DNA from: Bacteroidales bacterium
GTDB lineage: Bacteria > Bacteroidota > Bacteroidia > Bacteroidales > UBA932
Direction of reading: 5' to 3'
NCBI GenBank assembly: GCA_015060405.1
Contig: SUYN01000006.1
Span: forward strand, 1-64,000
Length of the DNA: 64,000 nucleotides
Below are positions 45,719 to 54,187 of this stretch, in pieces (within the stretch, counting starts at the first letter, position 1; the number at the start of each line of letters is the position of its first letter). The notes under the pieces were generated by a model, which was given only the letters and a program-made list of their open reading frames with translations, searched no databases and was not told where the DNA came from. Made by a program: the position numbers and the translations under genes.

Positions 45719-47128
45719 ATGAAGCATGTTTCATTAATCGTCGCAGCAGCACTCGTGCTGGCGTCGTGCAATCCGCAGACCAAGGCCAACGAAGAAGCCA
45801 TGGCTCATAAGGTATATACCATATCCATGAACAAGATATGCAAGGAGTGGGACGGTCAATGGCAGGGCATCACCACTGCTTCGGACGGTAACTGCTACTT
45901 CTCGTCATCGACACATTCGAAGAGCCACGGAGCAGGATTCCACAGGTTCGACCCGAGGACGTATGAGCACACGATGCTTGCGGAAGACATGACATATGTC
46001 TGCGGAGAGCAGGACACACCTTCCCAGCAGGGCAAGATCCACAGCCCTATCGTCGAGTGTGACGGATGGCTGTACTTCACCACCCACCTCTCGAACTACT
46101 GGAAGGAAGGCATAGAGAACTACACCGGAGCCCATGTCCTGGGATACGAGACGGCCACAGGCAGATTCAGGGACTACGGCATCGTAAAGCCAAGATATTC
46201 AATATATTCCGCAATCGAGGCGGATCCCGTACGGAAAAAGCTCTATGTGTTCGTGGTGCCTTTCCTGGACGAGCTCTACGAGTCGGACGGCTGCCACCTC
46301 TACAGCATCGACATGGTCACAGGTGAGAAGGAAGACCTCGGCCTGGTGGTCGAAGGACGCAAGGCCGCAAGCTTCTGGTTCTTCATAGACAACAACGGAA
46401 ACGTATGGTTCACTCTCTGGAAGAGGAACTACGAATACGAGAACGACCACGGAAACCTCTACGTATACAGACCTGAATCAGGAAAGATCGAGACCTATTA
46501 CGACGTGCTTCCGAAAGGCCGCCTCATCGACGGCACTCCTGTGGATGAGTTCAGCAACACACAGAGGTCATGGACATGGCTCTCCCCTATGCCGGGACGC
46601 GAAAAGTGCTACTTCACCATGGGAGCGCTCGGCGGTGGAGACGAGCGTCTGTGGATCTTTGATCCGGGCAAGGACATCGAGAGCGGCGAGGCCTTCGAAG
46701 AGGTAGCCTATATAGGCTCGAACTATTTCCAGACCGCTGTCGGAGGAGACCGTCTCTATTTCATACAGTATGAGGATCTGGACGATGAAAGAAAGCTCTT
46801 CTCTGAGGACGAGAGGGAGATCGACCCTGCCAGCGAGGCGTATGTGGACAGGAAACTGCACCTGCGGAGCATCTCTCTTGCCGAAGGAGCAGACCACAGC
46901 GTGATAACCGACCACGGGCCTGTCATAGACCAGGACGGCCGCGCGGCAAGGATGATCATGTCCATGTCGGCAGATGACCAGGGAAGGGTCTACGCCTACG
47001 GAAGCTGGCATGTGAACTCGTTCAAGGAGGCGACTCTCCAGTATCTGCTTTTCGACTACCCTGGAGGAGACCTGTACAGGCTTCTCAAGAGAGGAGAGTT
47101 CTTCGCTGTCATAGATACGAATAAATAA
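45719..47128 (+). CDS. Beta-propeller lipoprotein
   Basis: A 469-residue lipoprotein (lipobox LASC, Cys16). The mature part shows repeated blade-like units: GITTASDGNCYFSSSTHS, D-G-W-L-Y-F-T-T-H-L, K-K-L-Y-V-F-V-V-P, N-G-N-V-W-F-T-L-W and D-R-L-Y-F-I-Q-Y. These suggest a six- or seven-bladed propeller. Some lyases and lactonases have this fold, and so do non-catalytic binding proteins. No known catalytic set was identified. It is tightly linked to the 885-residue gene upstream (1-nt gap) and lies 12 nt before the GH2 gene, so a role in degrading the same glycan is likely. Confidence 0.75.
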   Translation: MKHVSLIVAAALVLASCNPQTKANEEAMAHKVYTISMNKICKEWDGQWQGITTASDGNCYFSSSTHSKSHGAGFHRFDPRTYEHTMLAEDMTYVCGEQDTPSQQGKIHSPIVECDGWLYFTTHLSNYWKEGIENYTGAHVLGYETATGRFRDYGIVKPRYSIYSAIEADPVRKKLYVFVVPFLDELYESDGCHLYSIDMVTGEKEDLGLVVEGRKAASFWFFIDNNGNVWFTLWKRNYEYENDHGNLYVYRPESGKIETYYDVLPKGRLIDGTPVDEFSNTQRSWTWLSPMPGREKCYFTMGALGGGDERLWIFDPGKDIESGEAFEEVAYIGSNYFQTAVGGDRLYFIQYEDLDDERKLFSEDEREIDPASEAYVDRKLHLRSISLAEGADHSVITDHGPVIDQDGRAARMIMSMSADDQGRVYAYGSWHVNSFKEATLQYLLFDYPGGDLYRLLKRGEFFAVIDTNK

Positions 47129-47140
47129 CATCATATTATC

Positions 47141-49723
47141 ATGAAACTGAACTTTCTCAATTTTCTGGCTGTTGCAGCTCTTGCTGCCGGCTGCACGGAA
47201 GCAGTCGTGAACCAGGACACTGACTTCACTATCACCGACGGATGGAAGATACAGTCCTCGGAAATCGTCGGACTCGATGCAGACGCACTCTGCAGAGAGA
47301 GCGCTGAATGGTATGACGCCAAGGTGCCATCTACCGTGCTGGGAACACTGACTCAACACGGATTGTATGCTGATGCATTCATCGGCACCAACTACGACAA
47401 GGTCATCGACCGCGATGATTTCAAGGAGCCATGGTGGTATGTGAATGATTTTTCTGTCCCTGCATTGAAGGAGGGACAGCGCGTCAGTCTTGATTTCGAG
47501 GGAATCTGCTACAGCGCAGAGGTATGGCTCAATGGCACGCAGATAGCTTCGCGCGAGGAGATGACAGGCCCGTACCGCCAGTTCACTTTTGATGTGACGG
47601 ACCTCATCGCCGAAAACAACACATTGGCAGTCAAGCTCTTCCGCGCAGAGGACGGAGACTTCAACGTGGGATTCGTAGACTGGAACCCTCGTGCCGCCGA
47701 TGAGAGCATGGGTATATTCCGCCCGGTGTGGGTACGCTACAGCGATGCCGTGTCATTGTACAACACTGCCGTCAAGACCAAGGTTGACACCGAGACTCTC
47801 AGGAGGGCATGGCTCACAGTGGAAACTACTCTCAAGAATGCTTCAGATGTTCCTGTGGAGGGAGAAATCACCTATACGATGGAGGGCAGGACCTACAGAC
47901 ATCCCGTCACCCTCGGCGCAAACGAGGAGAAGACCGTGACAGTAGGCCCTGACGATGCAGGGATGTTCAATGTGAAGAACCCACGGCTCTGGTGGTGCCA
48001 CAACCTCGGCAGCCCTGAGATGTACGCCATGGAGGTGTCCTTCAACGTGAACGGAAAGCAGTCAGACTCTGAGGACGTTGATTTCGGCATCCGCCAGATC
48101 GACAGCTACATGACTGAAGAAGGCCACAGAGGCTTCCTCCTCAACGGCAAGAAGGTCCTCATCAAGGGAGCAGGCTGGACCGACGACATATTCCTCCGCA
48201 ATCCGGACGAGAGGAACGAGATCGAGCTCGACTATGTCAAGGACATGAACATGAACACCGTACGTTTCGAAAATGTATGGGGAACATCGCAGAATGTATA
48301 TGACCTCTGCGACAGGAAGGGTCTCCTTGCCCTTGTGGGCTGGAGCTGCTTCTGGGAGTGGGAGGTATATTCAAGGACTCCGAATGATGAGTTCGGATGC
48401 ATCAAGGAGGAGGATGACATGGAAATGATCGCCCAGTCATGGCGTGACCAGATCCTCTGGCTCAGGAACCACCCGAGCATCATAGCATGGTACTCGGGAA
48501 GTGACATGCTTCCGCGCCCTGCACTTGAGCAGAAGTACCTCGACATCCTCGAAGAGGTGGATGACCGTCCGTACGTAGGAGCTGCAAAGGCCCTAGTCAG
48601 CGAGCTCACAGGTCCTACAGGAATGAAGATGGTAGGTCCGTACGACTACCAGGCACCTGTCTACTGGTACAGCCCTGAAGCTCCGGGCGGAGCCTTCGGA
48701 TTCAACACCGAGACCGGAATCGGAGCCCAGATGCCTATGAAGGAGTCTATCATGAAGATGATTCCGGCAGACAAGCTCTGGCCTCTCGGAGAGGAATATG
48801 ACTACCACTGTACCACAGCAGGTGAAGCCATGCACTCTCTCGACGTCCTCAAGGAAGTCACAGAGAAGAGATACGGTCCGTCAGAGAATCTCGACCAGTT
48901 CCTGCTCAAGGCCCATCACCTTGACTTCGACGGTACAAGAGCCATGTTCGAGGCTTTCCGCGTGAATGTCCCTCGCTCTACCGGACTCATCCAGTGGATG
49001 CTCAACTCCGCATGGCCTTCGCTCTACTGGCAGATGTATGACTGGTATCTCGTTCCTACTGCAGGCTACTGGTCTGTCAAGAAGGCCTGCGAGCCGCAGC
49101 AGCTCGTATATAACTACTACGACAGGCACATCTATGCAGTGAACGACGAGGCCGGATCATTCGATCTGACCGCACATGCTGAGATATACGACATTGACGG
49201 AAAGCTCACCACCCAGGCACAGTGCGACGTGACCCTGCCTGAAGGCGGACCGGTGAAACTCTTCGAGATCCCTCAGTGCGAAAAGGTGTCATTCATGTTC
49301 CTGACCCTCAAGGACAAGAAGGGCAACGAGGTGGCACGAAACGAATACTGCCTCTCCCCTGTCGAGGACATCCACAACTGGAAGAGATATAACTGGATAA
49401 GGATCCGTCTTTCGCAGCACGCTGACTACAAGGCTCTTGCCGACCTCGGCCAGGCCACTCTCAATGCTGTTGCAAGCACCGAGGGCGAGACGGTCAAGGT
49501 GAAGGTCACCAACACTTCGGACAAGGTTGCCTTCTTCGTGAGGATGGCGCTCAAGGACGCTGAAGGCCAGATGGTGACCCCGGCATTCTGGAACGAGAAC
49601 TTCATCAGCCTCAAGCCGGGAGAGAGCAGGACCTATACCTGCCGCACAGGCGTACCTGCACAGGGACAGCTCAATGTAGAATTATCAGGATGGAACATCG
49701 CTCCGGCGACATTGTCACTTTAA
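47141..49723 (+). CDS. GH2 exo-beta-D-glucosaminidase (CsxA-like)
   Basis: An 860-residue lipoprotein (lipobox AAGC) with the GH2 order: sugar-binding jelly roll, Ig-like domain, TIM barrel, and C-terminal beta domains. The barrel matches the exo-glucosaminidase branch rather than beta-galactosidase. The acid/base is Asp455 in WYSGSDM, where most GH2 enzymes have Asn-Glu. The nucleophile is Glu524 in FGFNTETG. The stretches MKMVGPYDYQAPVYWY and GLIQWMLNSAWPSLYWQMYD are very close to the chitosan exo-glucosaminidase CsxA as I recall it. It would remove non-reducing GlcN (or a related sugar) from oligosaccharides. A beta-mannosidase-like specificity is the main alternative. Confidence 0.88.
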   Translation: MKLNFLNFLAVAALAAGCTEAVVNQDTDFTITDGWKIQSSEIVGLDADALCRESAEWYDAKVPSTVLGTLTQHGLYADAFIGTNYDKVIDRDDFKEPWWYVNDFSVPALKEGQRVSLDFEGICYSAEVWLNGTQIASREEMTGPYRQFTFDVTDLIAENNTLAVKLFRAEDGDFNVGFVDWNPRAADESMGIFRPVWVRYSDAVSLYNTAVKTKVDTETLRRAWLTVETTLKNASDVPVEGEITYTMEGRTYRHPVTLGANEEKTVTVGPDDAGMFNVKNPRLWWCHNLGSPEMYAMEVSFNVNGKQSDSEDVDFGIRQIDSYMTEEGHRGFLLNGKKVLIKGAGWTDDIFLRNPDERNEIELDYVKDMNMNTVRFENVWGTSQNVYDLCDRKGLLALVGWSCFWEWEVYSRTPNDEFGCIKEEDDMEMIAQSWRDQILWLRNHPSIIAWYSGSDMLPRPALEQKYLDILEEVDDRPYVGAAKALVSELTGPTGMKMVGPYDYQAPVYWYSPEAPGGAFGFNTETGIGAQMPMKESIMKMIPADKLWPLGEEYDYHCTTAGEAMHSLDVLKEVTEKRYGPSENLDQFLLKAHHLDFDGTRAMFEAFRVNVPRSTGLIQWMLNSAWPSLYWQMYDWYLVPTAGYWSVKKACEPQQLVYNYYDRHIYAVNDEAGSFDLTAHAEIYDIDGKLTTQAQCDVTLPEGGPVKLFEIPQCEKVSFMFLTLKDKKGNEVARNEYCLSPVEDIHNWKRYNWIRIRLSQHADYKALADLGQATLNAVASTEGETVKVKVTNTSDKVAFFVRMALKDAEGQMVTPAFWNENFISLKPGESRTYTCRTGVPAQGQLNVELSGWNIAPATLSL

Positions 49724-49735
49724 GACCTTATGATC

Positions 49736-51370
49736 ATGAGAAAAACAGCAATACTGATCGCCGTGGCGATCGTTTCGATGGCCTGCAGCAAGGAAGTTGT
49801 CAGGAATCAGGTGGAAGTAATACCTCAGCCGGCTTCGGTGGAAGTCTACGAAGGTACATTCGATGCGGCTGGAGCCGCTTTCAAGGCAGATGAAGATTTC
49901 TGCCAGCTGGCGAAGGATGCCATTGCGGAATTCGAGGCAGACCTTGCAGGGGCAAGCGCAAAAGCCTCAGCTTCAGCAGACACCCGCTTCATTTTCGAGA
50001 AGGACGGAGGCCTTGGCGAAGAGGAGTACAGCATCGAGGTATGCGGAAAGAAGGCAGTCATCAGGGCTGCCGGACTCAAAGGCGTCTTCTATGCCATCCA
50101 GACACTCAGGCAGATGCTTCCTGCAGAGGTCTACACAGGGGCAGCCGCTCCTGAGGCTGACTGGACCCTCCCGTGCATGAAGATCCAGGACAAGCCGAGA
50201 TTCGGCTACAGGGGAATGCACCTTGACGTGTCACGCCACTTCTTCGACATCAACGAAGTGAAGAAATACATAGACATCATGGCAATCCACAAGCTCAACG
50301 TCCTCCACTGGCATCTTACAGACGACCAGGGATGGAGACTTGAGATCAAGAAATACCCCCAGCTCACCCAGACCGGTGCAGTCCGCAAGCAGACCATCAT
50401 CGGCCACGGACGCGACAGGAAGGGCTATGACAACACACCTTACGGCGAGGGCTGCTTCTTCACTCAGGATCAGGTGAAGGAAGTGATCGCATATGCGGCT
50501 GCAAGAGGAATCGAGATCATCCCTGAAATCGACCTTCCGGGTCATATGCTCGCAGCTCTCGCATGCTTCCCAGAACTCGGATGTACAGGCGGTCCGTACG
50601 AGGTGTGGGGCAGATGGGGAATCGCTGACGATGTCCTCTGCGTCGGAAAGGAGGAGACCATGAAGTTCCTCGAGGATGTGCTCGCTGAAGTTGCCGACCT
50701 CTTCCCTTCGGAATATGTGCATATCGGCGGTGACGAGTGCCCTAAGGTACGCTGGGAGGAATGTCCGCACTGCCAGGCGAAGATTGCCGAGCTCGGCCTC
50801 AAGGATGACGACAGGCACAAGGCGGAGCACTATCTCCAGAGCTATGTGACCAACAGGATGGAGCAGTTCCTCAGCACAAAGGGAAAGAAGATCATCGGCT
50901 GGGACGAGATCCTCGAAGGCGAGATAGCCCCTAATGCGACTGTGATGTCATGGAGAGGCGTGGAAGGCGGCCTTGAGGCTGTACGCATGGGGCACGATGC
51001 CATCATGGTGCCATATACCCACCTCTATCTTGACTACTATCAGTCAAAGGACAAGGCGGAGGAGCCTCTTGCCATCGGAGGCTATATACCTGTAGAGCTC
51101 GTATATTCGTTCGAGCCGTTCACAGAAGAGATGACTGACCAAGAGAAGAGCCACATCCTCGGCATCCAGGCAAACCTCTGGACCGAATACATCACTACAG
51201 ATTCATATCTCGAATATATGCTTCTCCCGCGCATGTCTGCGCTCAGCGAGATACAGTGGTGCGAGCCTGAAAATAAGGACTACGACAGATTCCTCGGCAA
51301 TATGGACAACATGGCCGGGATATATGACATACTCGGATACAACTACGCCAAGCACATTTTTGTTAAATAG
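49736..51370 (+). CDS. GH20 beta-N-acetylhexosaminidase
   Basis: Removes terminal beta-GlcNAc or GalNAc. The 544-residue lipoprotein (lipobox SMAC) has an N-terminal GH20b domain (about 20-140) and a TIM barrel. Signatures are FGYRGMHLDVSRHFF, NVLHWHLTDDQGWRLEI, P-E-I-D-L-P-G-H-M and the catalytic pair Asp333-Glu334 in HIGGDECPK, the substrate-assisted mechanism. W-D-E-I-L-E-G is also conserved. ATG 49730 two codons upstream is an alternative start. It is the last gene of the locus; a terminator follows 35 nt later. Confidence 0.95.
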   Translation: MRKTAILIAVAIVSMACSKEVVRNQVEVIPQPASVEVYEGTFDAAGAAFKADEDFCQLAKDAIAEFEADLAGASAKASASADTRFIFEKDGGLGEEEYSIEVCGKKAVIRAAGLKGVFYAIQTLRQMLPAEVYTGAAAPEADWTLPCMKIQDKPRFGYRGMHLDVSRHFFDINEVKKYIDIMAIHKLNVLHWHLTDDQGWRLEIKKYPQLTQTGAVRKQTIIGHGRDRKGYDNTPYGEGCFFTQDQVKEVIAYAAARGIEIIPEIDLPGHMLAALACFPELGCTGGPYEVWGRWGIADDVLCVGKEETMKFLEDVLAEVADLFPSEYVHIGGDECPKVRWEECPHCQAKIAELGLKDDDRHKAEHYLQSYVTNRMEQFLSTKGKKIIGWDEILEGEIAPNATVMSWRGVEGGLEAVRMGHDAIMVPYTHLYLDYYQSKDKAEEPLAIGGYIPVELVYSFEPFTEEMTDQEKSHILGIQANLWTEYITTDSYLEYMLLPRMSALSEIQWCEPENKDYDRFLGNMDNMAGIYDILGYNYAKHIFVK

Positions 51371-51402
51371 GTCAGTTGGTTATGGGCAGGTTTGAATCCT
51401 GC
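51371..51402 (+). other. tRNA-like scrap (D-loop and T-arm look-alikes)
   Basis: From the GH20 stop codon on, TAGGTCAGTTGGTTA (51368-51382) differs at one base from the common tRNA D-arm sequence TAGCTCAGTTGGTTA. Just after it, GCAGG (51386-51390), a 7-nt loop TTTGAAT and CCTGC (51398-51402) have T-arm geometry. There is no anticodon arm or acceptor stem, so this is not a functional tRNA. It could be a scar of a tRNA gene or chance. Confidence 0.3.
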
Positions 51403-51405
51403 TGT

Positions 51406-51431
51406 GAAAGCCCGGTCACAGCCGGGCTTTC
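51406..51431 (+). terminator. Terminator of the utilisation locus
   Basis: GAAAGCCCGG (51406-51415) pairs perfectly with CCGGGCTTTC (51422-51431) around a 6-nt loop, followed by TGTATTAAT. It is the first strong hairpin at the end of the operon. Confidence 0.8.
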
Positions 51432-51450
51432 TGTATTAATATGACTCACT

Positions 51451-51484
51451 TTTGACGTCAATTCAGAAAAATGTTGTACTTTTG
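51451..51484 (+). promoter_or_regulatory. Promoter of alaS
   Basis: TTTG (51451-51454) and TACTTTTG (51477-51484) with a 22-nt spacer, slightly longer than usual. A start near 51491 leaves a leader of about 55 nt and places the in-frame ATG at 51471 upstream of the transcript, supporting the start at 51546. Confidence 0.6.
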
Positions 51485-51545
51485 TAAGTTATTCTGCCGT
51501 ATTGTACGCAAGCGGCATCAGTTTGAGGATAAAAACAACAGATAT

Positions 51546-54161
51546 ATGACTTCAAAAGAGATCAGAAAAGCTTTCTTGGACTTCTTTGCTTCAAAGGGAC
51601 ACCAGATCGTGCCTTCTGCACCGATGGTGGTAAAGAACGATCCGACACTCATGTTTACAAATGCAGGTATGAACCAGTTCAAGGACTGGTTCCTCGGCAA
51701 CAGTCCTGCAAAATGGAAGAGGGTTGCAGACAGCCAGAAATGTCTGCGTGTGAGCGGCAAGCACAACGACCTTGAAGAGGTCGGTCGTGACACATATCAC
51801 CACACGATGTTCGAGATGCTCGGAAACTGGAGCTTCGGAGATTACTTCAAGAACGAGGCCATCGACTGGGCATGGGAACTCCTTACAGACGTATACAAGC
51901 TTGACAAGGACAGACTGTACGCAACTGTCTTCGAAGGTTCTGAAGCTGACGGCACAAAACTGGACACCGAGGCTTTGGAAGCATGGAAGAGACATCTTCC
52001 TGAAGACAGGATCCTGCTCGGAAACAAGAAGGACAACTTCTGGGAAATGGGAGACACCGGCCCTTGCGGTCCTTGTTCGGAAATCCACATCGACCTCCGC
52101 TCAGACGAGGAGAGGGCTGCAGTTCCGGGCGCATCCCTTGTCAACAAGGACCACCACCTCGTGATAGAGATATGGAACAACGTCTTCATGCAGTACAACC
52201 GCAAGGCAAACGGCGAGCTCGAGCTTCTTCCTAACAAGAACGTGGACACAGGCATGGGCTTCGAGCGTCTCTGCATGGCTCTTCAGGGCAAGAAGTCAAA
52301 CTACGACACAGACGTGTTCACAGGCATGATTGCAAAGATCGAGGAGCTTTCAGGCCACAAGTACGGAACCACCACAGAAGAGGACATCGCGATGCGCGTG
52401 ATTGCAGACCACATCCGTGCGATCAGCTTCTCTATTGCTGACGGTCAGCTTCCTTCCAACGTAAAGGCAGGATATGTGATACGACGCATCCTCCGCCGTG
52501 CAGTACGTTACGGATACACCTTCCTCGGGTTCAACGAGCCTTTCCTCTGCCGTCTTGTAGGACAGCTTGTAGACGACATGGGCGAGTTCTACCCTGAGAT
52601 CGTAAAGCAGCAGACTCTCATCGAGCGCGTGATCAAGGAAGAGGAGATGGCTTTCCTCCGCACTCTCGACAGAGGTATCCGCCTTATGGACAACATCATG
52701 GCCAAGTCTTCCGAGACAAAGATAATCTCAGGTGAGGACGCATTCACACTCTACGACACATTCGGTTTCCCTATCGACCTGTCCGAGCTCATCGCATCTG
52801 AAAAGGGATACACAATCGACCTTGAAGGCTTCCAGACCGAGCTCCAGAAGCAGAAGGACAGAGCACGTAACGCAACTGCCATCGAATCCGGAGACTGGGT
52901 TGAGTTCACCCATTGCGACAACATCGAGTTCCTCGGATACGACTATACCGACCTGGAGGGCGTACAGCTCACACGTCACCGCACGGTAAAGGCAAAGAAC
53001 AAGACAATGTACCAGCTCGTATTCGAGCGTACTCCGTTCTATGCCGAGATGGGTGGTCAGGTCGGAGATACCGGCTACATTCTTTCTGAGAGTGGAGAAA
53101 AGATCAACATCGTCAACACCATCAAGGAAAACAACCTCACCATCCACGTTGCAGAACGCATCCCTGCAGACTGCACCGAAAGCTTCAGTCTACATGTAGA
53201 CACCGAAAGAAGACTCCAGATAGAGAACAACCATACAGCAACCCACCTCCTCCATCAGGCTCTCCGCGAGATACTCGGAACGCATGTCGAGCAGAAGGGT
53301 TCATATGTATGTGACAAATATTTCCGTTTCGACTTCTCGCATTTCGAGAAACTCAGCGACGAGCAGATCGACCTTGTCGAGAATCGTGTAAACGCCCTCA
53401 TCAGAGCAAACAATCCGCTTGACGAAAACCGCAATGCGACAATGGAGCAGGCTCAGGAAATGGGTGCCATGGCCCTCTTCGGAGAGAAGTACGGCGACAC
53501 TGTGCGTGTGGTGAAGTTCGGAGATTCATGCGAACTCTGTGGAGGAACTCATGCTGCAGCCACAGGTCAGATCGGATTCTTCAAGATTGTTTCCGAGTCT
53601 GCCATCGCAGCAGGAGTACGAAGAATCGAGGCTACTACAGGCGTGCATGCAGAACTTCTCGTGGACGGAATGGAAACCACTCTTCGCATCGCGAAAGCTT
53701 TCTTCAACAACGCACCTGACCTCGCAGGAGCCATCAGGAAAATAGTTGAGGAGAACGAAGCATACAAGAAACAGATGGAGGAAATCGTCAAGGAGAAGAC
53801 CGTAACCCTCAAGAACAGCCTCAAGGGCATGGCCAGGGAGATAAACGGTATAAACGTAGTCAGCATCGACTACAGCGTAGATCCTGCAATGCTCAAGAAT
53901 GCAGCATTCATGCTTCAGAAGGAAGCTCAGAACCTTGTGATTGCAGCGGCATTCGAGGCAGCAGGCAAGCCGCAGCTCCTTCTCATGTACTCAGACGATC
54001 TCGTAAAGGCAGGCCGCAATGCCGGTGCCGACGTACGTGAAGCAGCAAAGCTGATCCAGGGCGGCGGTGGCGGACAGCCGGGTCTTGCTACAGCTGGCGG
54101 AAAGGCTGTTGACGGCCTCAAGGATGCCCTCGACAGAATGATTACATCAGCGACAAGATAG
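51546..54161 (+). CDS. alaS: Alanyl-tRNA synthetase
   Basis: Charges tRNA-Ala and edits mischarged Ser and Gly. The 871-residue protein begins [19 protein letters not shown] and has the class-II core ([40 protein letters not shown]). The tRNA-recognition domain follows, then the editing domain with [11 protein letters not shown] and [13 protein letters not shown] (zinc ligands). The C-terminal oligomerisation domain has the Gly-rich [14 protein letters not shown]. The frame upstream to 51471 is not used because it crosses the promoter. Confidence 0.97.
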   Translation: MTSKEIRKAFLDFFASKGHQIVPSAPMVVKNDPTLMFTNAGMNQFKDWFLGNSPAKWKRVADSQKCLRVSGKHNDLEEVGRDTYHHTMFEMLGNWSFGDYFKNEAIDWAWELLTDVYKLDKDRLYATVFEGSEADGTKLDTEALEAWKRHLPEDRILLGNKKDNFWEMGDTGPCGPCSEIHIDLRSDEERAAVPGASLVNKDHHLVIEIWNNVFMQYNRKANGELELLPNKNVDTGMGFERLCMALQGKKSNYDTDVFTGMIAKIEELSGHKYGTTTEEDIAMRVIADHIRAISFSIADGQLPSNVKAGYVIRRILRRAVRYGYTFLGFNEPFLCRLVGQLVDDMGEFYPEIVKQQTLIERVIKEEEMAFLRTLDRGIRLMDNIMAKSSETKIISGEDAFTLYDTFGFPIDLSELIASEKGYTIDLEGFQTELQKQKDRARNATAIESGDWVEFTHCDNIEFLGYDYTDLEGVQLTRHRTVKAKNKTMYQLVFERTPFYAEMGGQVGDTGYILSESGEKINIVNTIKENNLTIHVAERIPADCTESFSLHVDTERRLQIENNHTATHLLHQALREILGTHVEQKGSYVCDKYFRFDFSHFEKLSDEQIDLVENRVNALIRANNPLDENRNATMEQAQEMGAMALFGEKYGDTVRVVKFGDSCELCGGTHAAATGQIGFFKIVSESAIAAGVRRIEATTGVHAELLVDGMETTLRIAKAFFNNAPDLAGAIRKIVEENEAYKKQMEEIVKEKTVTLKNSLKGMAREINGINVVSIDYSVDPAMLKNAAFMLQKEAQNLVIAAAFEAAGKPQLLLMYSDDLVKAGRNAGADVREAAKLIQGGGGGQPGLATAGGKAVDGLKDALDRMITSATR

Positions 54162-54187
54162 GACATCGAGGCCACGACGACAGGACA

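Noticed and set aside
51371..51402. Functional tRNA gene
   Set aside because: D-arm and T-arm look-alikes are adjacent with no anticodon arm, variable loop or acceptor stem; kept only as a scrap.
51471..51545. 25-residue N-terminal extension of AlaS
   Set aside because: The ATG at 51471 lies upstream of the predicted transcription start, and family N-termini begin at the M-T-S-K-E-I-R segment.
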